The notes under the pieces were generated by a model. That model made no database searches. It was not told where the DNA came from and was given only the letters and a program-made list of their open reading frames with translations. A stretch of DNA of 37,311 nucleotides from Acidobacteriota bacterium (GTDB taxonomy: Bacteria; Acidobacteriota; Vicinamibacteria; Vicinamibacterales; UBA2999), in contig CANIBQ010000049.1 of NCBI GenBank assembly GCA_947465645.1, forward strand, positions 1 through 37,311, read 5' to 3'. A program made the position numbers and the translations under genes. Positions 1 to 8,789 of the stretch are shown here, one piece after another. Each line of letters starts with the position of its first letter. Within the stretch, counting starts at the first letter, position 1.

Positions 1-700
1 ACAGGATCACGTCGTTGTTGCCGCCGGCGAGGATGTACTCGGCCGAGAGCAGCCACTCCTCGATCGTGGCGGAGATCCCGCGCTTGAGCAGCACCGGCTT
101 GCGGTGTAACCCGAGCTCGCGGATCAGCGTGTAGTTCTGCATGTTGCGCGCGCCGACCTGGAAGATGTCGCAGTACTTCTCGATCAGCTCGATCTGGCTG
201 ATGTCCATCACCTCGGACACCAGCTTGAGGTTGTGCGCGTCGGCCGCGCGCCGCAGCATCTGGAGGCCCTTCTCGCCGTGGCCCTGGAAGCTGTACGGAG
301 AGCTGCGCGGCTTGAAGGCGCCGCCGCGGAACACCTTCGCACCCGCGCGCTTGACCGCCGCGGCAGAGGCCTGGCACTGCTCGTCGGTTTCCGCCGAGCA
401 GGGGCCGGCCATCACGATGACCTCGTCTCCGCCGATTCGCACGTCGTCGACGATGACGACCGTGTCCTCTGGATGGTAGGTGCGGCTGGCGCGCTTGTAG
501 GGCTCTGAGATGCGCATCACCTCGTGCACGCCGTCGAGAATCTCGATCATCTCCTTCTCGACCTTGTCGGTGCCGACGACGCCGAGCACGGTGCGCGTGG
601 TGCCCGACGACCGGTGGACGTCCATTCCCAGCTCGATCAGCCGGGAAATGACCGCGTCGATTTGCGCCTCGCTCGCGCGTTCGCTCATCACTACAACCAT
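1..700 (-). CDS. aroF: 3-deoxy-7-phosphoheptulonate (DAHP) synthase, 3' part beyond window
   Basis: This enzyme condenses phosphoenolpyruvate and erythrose-4-phosphate, the first step of the shikimate pathway. About 233 residues are visible and the C-terminus lies outside the window. Residues 1-70 look like the ferredoxin-like regulatory domain that precedes the barrel in type I-beta enzymes. The barrel begins around residue 85, with the family motif MAGPCSAE at about 97-104 and KPRSSPYSFQG at about 130-140. The chosen ATG at 698-700 has GGAGAG seven bases upstream and starts four bases after the aroQ stop, so it is the last visible gene of the trp operon. An accessory N-terminal domain of this kind often mediates allosteric control; which ligand acts here cannot be read from sequence. 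The family call is firm. Confidence 0.95.
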   Translation of the reverse strand, partial: MVVVMSERASEAQIDAVISRLIELGMDVHRSSGTTRTVLGVVGTDKVEKEMIEILDGVHEVMRISEPYKRASRTYHPEDTVVIVDDVRIGGDEVIVMAGPCSAETDEQCQASAAAVKRAGAKVFRGGAFKPRSSPYSFQGHGEKGLQMLRRAADAHNLKLVSEVMDISQIELIEKYCDIFQVGARNMQNYTLIRELGLHRKPVLLKRGISATIEEWLLSAEYILAGGNNDVIL

Positions 701-704
701 GACA

Positions 705-1025
705 TTACTCTCCGGTAGAGGGACCGTGTCCGTCCCGTCGTTCACTGGCAACGCGCTCGGCGCGCCGCGCTTCGTCGATAATCCGCTCGAAGATCCGGAC
801 GACCGCTTCGGCCGTCAAGGGACCCGCGAGCTCCGCCGCCGATTTCCTCACGCCCGCCAGCACGCTCGCTTCCCGGTCTGGCTGATAGATGGGCAGCCCT
901 GCCTCGTGCTTCAGCCTGCCGACTTCCACAGCGCACGCGACGCGGACGTTGAGGAGGCGGACCAGTTGGTCGTCGATGACGTCGATCCGACCACGCAACT
1001 CCTCGATATTCAGGACTTCAGCCAA
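705..1025 (-). CDS. aroQ: Chorismate mutase, AroQ type, monofunctional
   Basis: It converts chorismate to prephenate, the entry to phenylalanine and tyrosine. The protein of about 106 residues is a short all-helical AroQ domain. The N-terminal helix has ELRGRIDVIDDQLVRLLNVR, with the conserved Arg and the acidic/Leu pattern, followed by VGRLK and the later IFERIIDEAR helix. I chose the TTG start at 1023-1025 because GAGGAG sits eight bases upstream and the homologous region begins directly after it. This start overlaps the end of trpA by 16 bases. No prephenate dehydratase or dehydrogenase domain is attached. It sits between trpA and the DAHP synthase, and a complex with that enzyme is known in some bacteria; here that is only a suggestion from adjacency. 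Confidence 0.88.
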   Translation of the reverse strand: MAEVLNIEELRGRIDVIDDQLVRLLNVRVACAVEVGRLKHEAGLPIYQPDREASVLAGVRKSAAELAGPLTAEAVVRIFERIIDEARRAERVASERRDGHGPSTGE

Positions 1026-1819
1026 CGCACATACTCCTCTACGCGTGTCGTCAGATCGTGTGATTCGCCGGCCTCGGCGATGACGTTCACGAGGGCGCTG
1101 CCGACGACGGCCGCGTCCGCCCATCGCCCGACTTCGCGCACATGTTCCGGCTTCGAGATGCCAAACCCGAGGGCAATCGGCAGGGTGCTCACCGCCCGGA
1201 TACGCTCGACCATCTCTCGTGCGCCCGCCGCCACGTGGTCGCGGGCCCCGGTCACGCCAAGCCGGGAGATCGCATACAGAAAGCCGCTGCCGAGCGCCGC
1301 GGCCTTTCGCAATCGTTCGTCGGTCGTCGTCGGACTGAGCAGGAGAATTGTATCAATCCCGCGTGCCGCCAGCAGGCCCCGGAAGTCATCGGCTTCCTCG
1401 ATGGGCAGGTCGAGCACCAGGACGCCGTCCACGCCGGCCTCGCGCGCCCGATCCGCGAAGCGCTCGGCGCCCAGCCGCAGGATCGGATTGGCGTAGCTGA
1501 AGATCACGATCGGCGCCCGCAGTCCCGCCCGTGAGCGGGCAATCAGATCGAGAACGCCCGCCAGCGTGGCGCCCGACGCCAGCGCCCGCTCGGTGGCGCG
1601 CTGGATGACGGGGCCATCGGCCAGCGGGTCCGAAAACGGCACGCCCACTTCCAGCACATCGGCGCCGGCCCGGTCCAGCGCGGACAGGATGCCGGCGGTG
1701 CGCTCGAGATCCGGATCGCCGGCGGTGATGTAGGTGACGAGGCCACGTCGGCCCTCTGACAGCAGCCGCTCGAACGTCTGCGCCAGGCGGCCTTGCCCGC
1801 CGGAGCCTTCAGGGGTCAT
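1010..1819 (-). CDS. trpA: Tryptophan synthase alpha chain
   Basis: The alpha subunit cleaves indole-3-glycerol phosphate to indole and glyceraldehyde-3-phosphate and passes indole to TrpB. The 269-residue TIM barrel has the expected length. The catalytic pair is visible in [15 protein letters not shown] (Glu57 and Asp68), and the phosphate-binding end is seen in [10 protein letters not shown] and VVGSALV. The ATG at 1817-1819 overlaps the trpB stop in an ATGA arrangement, so the two subunits are translationally coupled. The open frame extends about 75 codons further upstream, but that stretch lies inside trpB and carries no homology. The last 16 bases overlap aroQ. Confidence 0.97.
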   Translation of the reverse strand: MTPEGSGGQGRLAQTFERLLSEGRRGLVTYITAGDPDLERTAGILSALDRAGADVLEVGVPFSDPLADGPVIQRATERALASGATLAGVLDLIARSRAGLRAPIVIFSYANPILRLGAERFADRAREAGVDGVLVLDLPIEEADDFRGLLAARGIDTILLLSPTTTDERLRKAAALGSGFLYAISRLGVTGARDHVAAGAREMVERIRAVSTLPIALGFGISKPEHVREVGRWADAAVVGSALVNVIAEAGESHDLTTRVEEYVRWLKS

Positions 1820-3102
1820 TTCAACGCATCCACGACGCTCTGCACGTCCTTGTCGCCACGGCCCGAGAGGTTGATCAGGACGATCGTGCCGTCCTTCACC
1901 TCCCGAACGAGCCTCATCGCGTGGGCCACCGCATGTGCCGATTCGAGCGCGGGGAGTATCCCTTCGCGCTTCGCCAGGGTCTGGAAGCCCTCGAGCGCTT
2001 CGGCGTCTGACACGTTCACGTATTCGGTGCGGCCCAGATCGCGGAGCCATGCGTGTTCGGGACCGACGGCCGCGTAATCGAGACCGGCTGAGATGGAATG
2101 TGTCAGCTCGATGTTGCCGGCGTCATCCTGGAGGATGAAGGTGCGTGTCCCCTGCAGCACGCCGGTGCTGCCTCCGGCAAACCGCGCGGCGTGGCGCCCG
2201 GGAGCGATCCGCTCACCACCGGCCTCGACGCCGATCAACCGGACGCCCGGGTCGTCGATGAACCCGTCGAAGATACCCATGGCGTTGCTGCCGCCGCCCA
2301 CGCAGGCCACCACGATGTCAGGCAGCCGGCCGATCTGGTCGAGCATCTGCTGGCGCGCCTCGCGGCCGATGACTGACTGGAATTCGCGAACCATCAGCGG
2401 ATACGGATGCGGACCGAGCGCCGAGCCGAGCAGGTAGTAGGTGTCGGTGACGTTCGCGACCCAGTCGCGCATCGCCTCGTTGATGGCGTCCTTGAGGGTG
2501 CAACTGCCGGCGTTGACCTCGGCGACGGTCGCGCCAAGCAGGCGCATGCGGATGACGTTCAACGCCTGGCGGCGCATGTCCTCGGAGCCCATGTAGACGA
2601 CGCACTCGAGGCCGAGGAGCGCACACGCGGTGGCGGTTGCCACACCGTGCTGACCCGCGCCGGTTTCAGCCACGACGCGCCGCTTGCCCATGCGCTGCGC
2701 GAGGAGCGCCTGCCCCATCGCGTTGTTGATCTTGTGCGCGCCCGTGTGCGTGAGGTCTTCACGCTTGAGGAAAATTCGCACGCCACGTGCCGCCGGGGCG
2801 GACAGGTCCCGGTCCAGGGGCGCGTCGACGAGACGCCGCGTCTCGTACAGCGGCGTGGGCCTGCCCACGTAATGCGCCAGCAGGCTGTCGAGCTCGTCGC
2901 GAAACGCCGCGTCCGCTCGCGCGGCGAAATAGCCCGCCGTCAGCTCCTCGATCGGGGCGACCAGCGTTTCGGGCACGAAGCGACCGCCGTACGCGCCGAA
3001 GTAGCCGCGCGCGTCAGGATCCCGCCGGCCGAAGATCGGCCGATCCGTGACGGCGGAACCATCCCCCTTAGGATCGTTTTTCAAGCTGCCCTTCGAATGC
3101 AT
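1816..3102 (-). CDS. trpB: Tryptophan synthase beta chain
   Basis: This PLP enzyme joins indole and serine to give tryptophan. The 428-residue protein has the TrpB1-type signature [13 protein letters not shown] near residue 35-47. The PLP lysine is K124 in [11 protein letters not shown], and the phosphate-binding loop is [10 protein letters not shown]. The C-terminus ends with [10 protein letters not shown]. The ATG at 3100-3102 lies 35 bases inside the end of trpF. A GGAG is about ten bases upstream, and no better start exists before the conserved region, so the first roughly 20 residues are a poorly conserved tail. A short insert around residues 92-106 slightly lengthens the protein compared with the usual 390-400 residues. 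Confidence 0.97.
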   Translation of the reverse strand: MHSKGSLKNDPKGDGSAVTDRPIFGRRDPDARGYFGAYGGRFVPETLVAPIEELTAGYFAARADAAFRDELDSLLAHYVGRPTPLYETRRLVDAPLDRDLSAPAARGVRIFLKREDLTHTGAHKINNAMGQALLAQRMGKRRVVAETGAGQHGVATATACALLGLECVVYMGSEDMRRQALNVIRMRLLGATVAEVNAGSCTLKDAINEAMRDWVANVTDTYYLLGSALGPHPYPLMVREFQSVIGREARQQMLDQIGRLPDIVVACVGGGSNAMGIFDGFIDDPGVRLIGVEAGGERIAPGRHAARFAGGSTGVLQGTRTFILQDDAGNIELTHSISAGLDYAAVGPEHAWLRDLGRTEYVNVSDAEALEGFQTLAKREGILPALESAHAVAHAMRLVREVKDGTIVLINLSGRGDKDVQSVVDALK

Positions 3103-3715
3103 GTCGCGCGTTCTCCAGAAATCGCGCTACCTTGTCAAAATTCTTCACGCCGGGCGACTGTTCGACACCCGACGACACATCCACGCCAAACGGCCGAACG
3201 GCGCCGATCGCCTCCGCCACGTTGAGCGGCGTCAGCCCCCCGGCCAGCACGACCCGCCTGGCCTGAGCGATCCCCGCGGCCCTGCTCCAGTCCACGGTCG
3301 CGCCGGTGCCTCCTCGCCGCACCGGGTCGATCGTGTCGAGCAGGAACGTCGTCTCTTTCGGCCACGCCTCGCCCGTCTCGTCGGCGTCGGCCACGGTGAA
3401 TGCGCGGAAGATCGGCCACTCGAGCGCATCGGCGTAAGCCGGCGATTCGTCGCCATGGAGCTGGACGGTGTTGATTCCCGTGCGCGCCACGAGCGCTCGA
3501 ATGCCGTCCACCGATTCGTTCACGAACACACCGACCGTCGTCGTACCCGACGGCAGCTCGGCGATGATCTCTCGCGCGCGAGCGGGCGTCACGTATCGCG
3601 GGCTGTGCGGCCAGAACACGAACCCAAGCGCCGACGCGCCATGCTGCACGGCATGGAGGGCGTCGGTGAGGCGTGTGATGCCGCACACCTTGATAAAAAT
3701 GGGGTCGGGAGTCAT
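3068..3715 (-). CDS. trpF: Phosphoribosylanthranilate isomerase
   Basis: It carries out the Amadori rearrangement of phosphoribosylanthranilate to CdRP. The 215-residue barrel begins [14 protein letters not shown], where the Cys of KVCG is the family's catalytic base, and has GGLTPLNV and GVDVSSGVE in the C-terminal half with the catalytic Asp. The ATG at 3713-3715 overlaps the trpC stop as ATGA. It lies inside the arm of a long inverted repeat, so the start codon and the first residues MTPDP are encoded by the repeat. No Shine-Dalgarno sequence precedes it, so translation probably depends on ribosomes finishing trpC. Function is certain; the start is very likely because there is no alternative before the KVCG motif. 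Confidence 0.95.
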   Translation of the reverse strand: MTPDPIFIKVCGITRLTDALHAVQHGASALGFVFWPHSPRYVTPARAREIIAELPSGTTTVGVFVNESVDGIRALVARTGINTVQLHGDESPAYADALEWPIFRAFTVADADETGEAWPKETTFLLDTIDPVRRGGTGATVDWSRAAGIAQARRVVLAGGLTPLNVAEAIGAVRPFGVDVSSGVEQSPGVKNFDKVARFLENARHAFEGQLEKRS

Positions 3716-3776
3716 TTTTCGAGGACACCTCGGCGCACGTGATTCAGACCGTCCTCAAAAAATGACTCCCGACCCC
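3701..3776. repeat. 76-bp palindromic (REP/MITE-like) element at the trpC/trpF junction
   Basis: The 26-base arms at 3701-3726 and 3751-3776 are inverted copies with one mismatch (25/26), separated by 24 bases. Each arm begins at the outer edge with GGGGTCGGGAGTCATTTTT. Read on the operon strand, the first arm and the loop encode the last residues of TrpC (GRESFFEDG onward). The second arm encodes the trpC stop and the trpF ATG. The unit looks like a small non-autonomous palindromic element that was captured in frame. Membership of a REP family recalled from other genomes is inference. Confidence 0.85.
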
Positions 3777-4563
3777 CTATGATCTCGCCAATCGCGCGCG
3801 CCGGGTCGGGAGCCGTCATGAAACGCTCGCCGATCAGGAAGGCGCGATACCCGGCCGACGCCAGGCGCGCGAGTTCTTCGCGAGTACGCAGGCCGCTCTC
3901 GCTCACACCAACGGTTTCGCCAGGCAGCATGGCGGCCAGCCGGAAGGAGGCGTCAACGTCGACGGTCAGCGTGCGGAGGTTCCGGTTGTTCACGCCGATG
4001 ACCCGCGCACCGCTATCGATCGCCCGCATCATCTCCGCTTCGTCGTGCACTTCGACCAGCGTGGCCAGTCCCAGGTCGCGTGCTCCCTTCTGCAGCCGGA
4101 CGAGGTCGGCCTGCTCGAGTGCGGCCACGATCAACAGGACGGCGTCCGCGCCCGCCGCGCGGGCTTCGAACAACTGGTACTCGTCGACGATGAAGTCCTT
4201 CCGAAGGAGCGGAATATCGACCGCCGCGCGGACGGCGGCGAGGTGGTCGAGCGCCCCGTCGAAGAAGGTCGGCTCCGTGAGCACCGAGATCGCCGAGGCG
4301 CCGCCCCGTTCGTACTGGCGCGCGATGGAGACCGGGTCATATCGAAGGGCGAGCACTCCCTTCGAGGGCGACCGCCGCTTGCATTCGGCGATGACGTTGA
4401 CCCGCCCCGCCCTGCCGAGCTCCGCCTCGAATCGAGCGCCCCGGGGGGAAGCCGACGCCGCCCGCCGCTCCAGGCCCGCCAACGGCTCGCGTTCACGGCG
4501 CAACGCCGTGATGCGTTCGGTGGCCGCGACGATCGTCCGCAGCAGATCCGGGGCGGCGCTCAT
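3712..4563 (-). CDS. trpC: Indole-3-glycerol phosphate synthase
   Basis: It closes the indole ring of CdRP. The 283-residue barrel has IAECKRRSPSKG near residue 55-66 with the catalytic Lys, LLRKDFIVDEYQ with the second catalytic Lys, and IGVNNRNLRTL and SESGL motifs in the C-terminal half. The ATG at 4561-4563 overlaps the trpD stop as ATGA. The open frame continues far upstream within trpD, but without homology. The natural C-terminus would end around IGEIIG. The remaining roughly 20 residues (GRESFFEDG to VLEK) are read through an inserted palindrome, and the stop overlaps trpF. The tail is probably neutral for catalysis. Confidence 0.96.
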   Translation of the reverse strand: MSAAPDLLRTIVAATERITALRREREPLAGLERRAASASPRGARFEAELGRAGRVNVIAECKRRSPSKGVLALRYDPVSIARQYERGGASAISVLTEPTFFDGALDHLAAVRAAVDIPLLRKDFIVDEYQLFEARAAGADAVLLIVAALEQADLVRLQKGARDLGLATLVEVHDEAEMMRAIDSGARVIGVNNRNLRTLTVDVDASFRLAAMLPGETVGVSESGLRTREELARLASAGYRAFLIGERFMTAPDPARAIGEIIGGRESFFEDGLNHVRRGVLEK

Positions 4564-5581
4564 ACGGCGGCACCTTCCTGCGAGCCGCGCACCATCTTTG
4601 CCAGCGTGGCCCGCGCCGCCCCTGAATCGATGGCCTCGGCTGCACGCGCGATTCCCGCGCGCACGTCGCCTGCCAGCCCGGCCACGAACAGCGCCGCGCC
4701 TGCATTGAGCAACACCACGTCTCGCGGCGCGCCCTGCTGGCCGTCGAGAATGGCACTGACGATCGCGGCGTTCGCGGACCCGTCGCCGCCCTTGAGATCG
4801 GCCGGCACGGCCTTCGCCATGCCGAAGTCCGCGGGATGGACGTAAAACGTGTTGACGGCTCCGGCACGGCACTCGGATACCTTCGTGTGGCCGGTGGTCG
4901 AGATCTCGTCGATGCCGTCGGCGCCGTGCACGACCCACGCGCGCTCTGACCCGAGAAGCATGAGCGCCCGCGCCATGAGTTCGGTGAGCTCGGGCCGCGG
5001 CACGCCGACGATCTGGCGCCTGGCGCCCGCCGGGTTCGTCATCGGCCCGAGCAGGTTGAACGCCGTGCGGATGCCGAGATCCTTGCGGCTCTGCGCCGCG
5101 TGCTTCATCGACGGGTGGAATGTCGGCGCGAAGAAGAATGCGATGCCCGCGTCGTGCAACGTCCGCTCGACCACGGCCGGGGCGGCCGCGATATTGACGC
5201 CAAGCTTCTCGAATACATCGGCGCTGCCGCACTGGCTCGACACGGAACGGTTGCCGTGCTTGGCCACCTTCACGCCGCACGCCGCTACGACGATCGCCGC
5301 CGCACTCGAGATATTGAAGGTGCCGGATCGATCGCCGCCCGTTCCGCAGGTATCGAACACGTCACCCGCAGGTGCCGACAGCTGCACCGAGTGCTCCCTC
5401 ATCGTCCGCGCAAAGCCGACGATCTCCGCCGGACGCTCCCCCTTCATCACGAGGCCGACGAGGAGTGCGCCAAGAGCCGCTGCAGGCGCGCGGCCTTCCA
5501 TGACCTCGCGCATGGCTGCCGCCGCCTCGTCTTCGGTGAGGTCTTCGTGACGCACGAGCTTCTCGAGGAGCGGCGCAAACA

Positions 5582-5582
<1 letters not shown>
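4560..5582 (-). CDS. trpD: Anthranilate phosphoribosyltransferase
   Basis: It transfers phosphoribose from PRPP to anthranilate. The 340-residue protein has the PRPP-binding motif CGTGGDRSGTFNIS, then KHGNRSVSSQCGSADV, and the metal-binding DEISTTG segment in the second half. The start is ATG at 5580-5582, in a TGATG overlap with the trpG stop, with GGAG eight bases upstream. A GTG one codon earlier is a less likely alternative. There is no fusion to TrpG, unlike enterobacterial TrpGD. The stop overlaps the trpC start by an ATGA. Confidence 0.96.
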
Positions 5583-6151
<569 letters not shown>

Positions 6152-6187
6152 CTAGTGGACCGTTCGGACTGATTGGGTACTAATCAC
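6152..6187 (-). CDS. Possible 11-codon coupling ORF ahead of trpG
   Basis: A GTG at 6185-6187 has a perfect GGAGG (6194-6198) six bases upstream. It opens a frame of 11 codons (MISTQSVRTVH) whose TAG stop directly abuts the trpG ATG (TAGATG). The trpG start lacks its own Shine-Dalgarno, so this mini-ORF could deliver ribosomes by termination-reinitiation. The peptide itself resembles nothing known to me. The pattern could be chance. Confidence 0.35.
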   Translation of the reverse strand: MISTQSVRTVH

Positions 6188-6259
6188 AACAAGCCTCCGA
6201 GCGCGATCTGCCGGCCGCGACAACGGAGCGGCCGGTAATGATTCGGAAGAGACACGCCA

Positions 6260-7726
6260 TTAAAGCCCGTCCTGCGCGAGCTCGAGTGCCTGGATCACGG
6301 CGCGCGCCTTGTCGCGTGTTTCTTCGTACTCGGCGGCTGGATTCGAGTCGGCCACGATCCCCGCGCCGGCCTGCACGTACGCATGGCCGCCCTCAATCAC
6401 CATCGTCCGGATGGTGATGCAGAAATCGAGATTGCCCGCGAAGTCGAGATACCCCACCGCCCCGGCGTACACGCCGCGCCGGCGATTCTCCAGCTCCGCG
6501 ACAATCTCCATCGCACGCACCTTGGGCGCACCCGACACGGTGCCGGCCGGGAAACACGCCACCAGCGCGTCGAGGCGATCGTGGTCGTCCGACAGCCGCC
6601 CCTCGACGATCGACACAAGATGCATCACGTGAGAGTACCGCTCCAGGGTCATGTACGTCGGCACTTTCACCGTGCCATACGCCGAGACGCGGCCGAGATC
6701 GTTACGGCCGAGGTCGACGAGCATCACGTGCTCCGCGCGCTCCTTCTCGCTGCGCTTCAGCTCGTCGGCCATCCGCAGATCCTCTTCCTCGGTCTTTCCT
6801 CGAGGCCGCGTGCCGGCGATGGGGTGCGTCTGGATCTTGTGGCCTTCGACGCGCACGAGCATCTCCGGCGACGAGCCGACGATCGATCGGCCGCTCATCC
6901 GGATGAAATACATGTACGGCGACGGGTTGACGTGACGAAGCGCCCGATACGCGGTAAATGAGTCGCCGCCGAACTCCGCCTCGAACCGCTGCGAGAGCAC
7001 CACCTGGTAGACGTCGCCCGCGGCGATGTACTCCTTGGCGGTGCGCACCATGGTCTCGAACTCGGTCTTCGTCACGTTCGAGGTCATCGTCAGCGGCGTG
7101 CCCTTCGCGCGCGACGCCTTCGACAGCGGTCGATCGAGCTCGCGCTCGACGAACTCGATCTTCGCGCGGGCGAACTGGTACAGCGACTCGAGATCTTCGT
7201 CGCCCGTGATTCGGGCGTTCGCGATGATCAGGATCCGGTGGCGCACGTGGTCGAACGCGAGCACCGTGTCGAAGAGCATGAAGCCGGCTTCGTCCTGGCC
7301 GTCGGCCTCTCCCTGCAGCGTCACCGGCTCGAACCAGGCCGCCGCGTCGTAGCCCAGGTACCCCACGGCGCCGCCCGTGAAGCGCGGCAGGCCCGGCACG
7401 AAGGGCGACGAGAACCCCGCCATCAGCTCGCGCAGCGTGGAGATGAACGGCTTGTCGGACTCGGAGGTCACGCCGGCACGATCGATGATCGTCTTGCCGC
7501 CGCGCGACCGGAGAATGAGAAACGGATCCTTCCCGAGGAACGAATACCGGCCCACCTGCTCGCCGCCTTCAACCGATTCGAGGAGAAACGCGTAGTCGGA
7601 ATGCTCCGCGATCTTCAGGAAGGCAGACACCGGCGTCAGCAGATCGGCGACGATCTCCTTGTAGACGGGGACGAACGTGCCGCGCTTCGCCAGTTCCTTG
7701 AATTCTTCGAACGTCGTGATGTGCAT
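6260..7726 (-). CDS. trpE: Anthranilate synthase component I
   Basis: It converts chorismate plus ammonia to anthranilate and is the committed step to tryptophan. The 488-residue protein starts MHITTFEEFKELAK. The N-terminal domain contains the LLES motif at about residues 48-51, known from other TrpE proteins to bind feedback-inhibiting tryptophan. The chorismate-binding domain has CFPAGTVSGAPKVRAMEI and AGAVGYLDFAGNLDFCI. The ATG at 7724-7726 is chosen because homology begins there. The frame is open for 54 more codons upstream, but those read through an inverted repeat. The gap to trpG is 108 bases and holds an 8-bp hairpin (6211-6218 with 6228-6235) and the coupling ORF. Confidence 0.97.
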   Translation of the reverse strand: MHITTFEEFKELAKRGTFVPVYKEIVADLLTPVSAFLKIAEHSDYAFLLESVEGGEQVGRYSFLGKDPFLILRSRGGKTIIDRAGVTSESDKPFISTLRELMAGFSSPFVPGLPRFTGGAVGYLGYDAAAWFEPVTLQGEADGQDEAGFMLFDTVLAFDHVRHRILIIANARITGDEDLESLYQFARAKIEFVERELDRPLSKASRAKGTPLTMTSNVTKTEFETMVRTAKEYIAAGDVYQVVLSQRFEAEFGGDSFTAYRALRHVNPSPYMYFIRMSGRSIVGSSPEMLVRVEGHKIQTHPIAGTRPRGKTEEEDLRMADELKRSEKERAEHVMLVDLGRNDLGRVSAYGTVKVPTYMTLERYSHVMHLVSIVEGRLSDDHDRLDALVACFPAGTVSGAPKVRAMEIVAELENRRRGVYAGAVGYLDFAGNLDFCITIRTMVIEGGHAYVQAGAGIVADSNPAAEYEETRDKARAVIQALELAQDGL

Positions 7727-7758
7727 CGTCTTATCCGTTCCGCCGTTCACACCCACAA

Positions 7759-7826
7759 GCCACTGAGGCACCGAGACACGGAGAATTCCTATCCATCTTG
7801 CCTCCGTGTCTCCGTGTCTCTGTGGC
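7759..7826. repeat. Inverted repeat between aroDE and trpE
   Basis: The 25-base arms at 7759-7783 and 7802-7826 are inverted copies with 22 of 25 positions matching, around an 18-base loop. The arms consist of iterated GACACGGAG/CTCCGTGTC units. This is a recurring type of intergenic repeat in environmental bacterial genomes (from memory). It overlaps the 3' end of aroDE, which reads its last residues (about HRDTETRRQDG) out of one arm. No U tract follows, so it is not a standard terminator. Confidence 0.75.
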
Positions 7827-8748
7827 CCGTTTCGTTGATTGCCGCCTGTCGCATGATGCCGGCTGGCGGCTTCTCTCCTGTCCACCACTCGAACTGCCGC
7901 TCGGCGCGGGCGATCAGCGTGGGAAGGCTGTCGGCGTCTTCGAGATAGGCGTCGACGACGGACATCGCGTCGGCAAAGGTGAGGAAGTCGGCGAAATCAG
8001 CGGCGCGCAGCGGCACGCAGACGGCGTCGATGCCGGCCGCGGCAAATGCCGCGTTGTGCATCACGGGCGATGGTGAGTTGACGGCACCGATGACGCCGAA
8101 GACGCTCGTGTCGGGGCCGACGTCGCGGAACCGGAACTGCTCGAGCATCCGTCGCGCAGGCACCTGACCCGGCGCGACCGCTTGGCCTGCGTAGGTCCAG
8201 CGGGATCCAAACTTCGTGGCGAGCAGCCGGGTTGGCACGCCCGACTCGCCCATCCCGATGACCACCGCGTCGCCGCCGTTGGCGATGTCGACCAGCGTCA
8301 GCGTCTCGGTGAGGGATGCGGGTGTGACCGCGATTTTGATCACGCCCGCCCCGGTGTCGCGCATGGCCTCGACGCGCGACGCCAAATCGTCAGGCACGCA
8401 GGTGAAATCGTGCGAGGAGACGATGACCCGTTCGTCGTGTGCGGCGATCAGCCGGTCGAACCCGGCCTTGAATTCGACGTCGACATACTCGGCCCCCAGG
8501 TCGAGCGCCTTGCGGAGGATGACTTCCCGCGCGCCCTCGCCGCCGTCGAAACGACCGCCCTCCCACGTGGGACGGCAGGTCACAATCACGGGCGTGCGCC
8601 GGCCAGCCAGGGCCCTGGCGACGTCCAAGTCACTGACGCCGTCGAGGCGGAGCTCGACAAGGTCGGCGGCGTCGGCCGCATCGCGCGCGCGGGTCAGCTC
8701 AGCCAGCGTCCGGCCGGTGACCGTCTCACACAGAAGTGAATGACTCAT
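7789..8748 (-). CDS. aroDE: 3-dehydroquinate dehydratase (type I) fused to an internally deleted shikimate dehydrogenase
   Basis: Residues 1-205 form a complete type I dehydroquinase: Glu92 in VEFKAG, His113 in SSHDF, the Schiff-base Lys138 in VIKIAV, and Gln195 in APGQVP. From residue 216 the protein enters shikimate dehydrogenase (VFGVIGAVNSPSPVMHNAAF). At about residue 265 it jumps straight to that enzyme's extreme C-terminus (IARAERQFEWWTGEKPPAG). Missing are the catalytic Lys loop, the NTD segment and the whole NADP-binding domain, roughly 180-200 residues, while the frame stays open. AroD activity should remain; AroE activity cannot. The last residues are read from an inverted repeat. 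The ATG at 8746-8748 directly follows the U tract of the attenuator and has no classical Shine-Dalgarno other than the GGGG in the terminator stem. An assembly collapse is possible. Confidence 0.88.
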   Translation of the reverse strand: MSHSLLCETVTGRTLAELTRARDAADAADLVELRLDGVSDLDVARALAGRRTPVIVTCRPTWEGGRFDGGEGAREVILRKALDLGAEYVDVEFKAGFDRLIAAHDERVIVSSHDFTCVPDDLASRVEAMRDTGAGVIKIAVTPASLTETLTLVDIANGGDAVVIGMGESGVPTRLLATKFGSRWTYAGQAVAPGQVPARRMLEQFRFRDVGPDTSVFGVIGAVNSPSPVMHNAAFAAAGIDAVCVPLRAADFADFLTFADAMSVVDAYLEDADSLPTLIARAERQFEWWTGEKPPAGIMRQAAINETGHRDTETRRQDG

Positions 8749-8749
8749 G

Positions 8750-8789
8750 AAAATAAAAACGCCCCTTCAACCGACGGGCTGAAGGGGCG
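8750..8789 (-). terminator. trp attenuator (intrinsic terminator, segments 3:4)
   Basis: On the operon strand a perfect 10-bp stem, CGCCCCTTCA (8789-8780) with TGAAGGGGCG (8769-8760), encloses a 10-base loop. It is followed at once by TTTTTATTTT (8759-8750). It lies between the Trp-rich leader peptide and aroDE. Its 3' end is one base from the aroDE start codon, so a transcript stopped here carries no structural gene. Confidence 0.92.

Noticed and set aside
1820..2050. 77-codon upstream extension of trpA
   Set aside because: It lies wholly within trpB, has no homology, and the ATGA overlap with trpB gives a natural start at 1819.
3712..5280. Extended trpC frame of 522 codons
   Set aside because: Only the part from 4563 has TrpC homology; the rest is Arg-rich translation inside trpD, and the ATGA junction marks the true start.
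6211..6235. 8-bp hairpin between trpE and trpG as a terminator
   Set aside because: No U tract follows on the operon strand and the operon continues without interruption.
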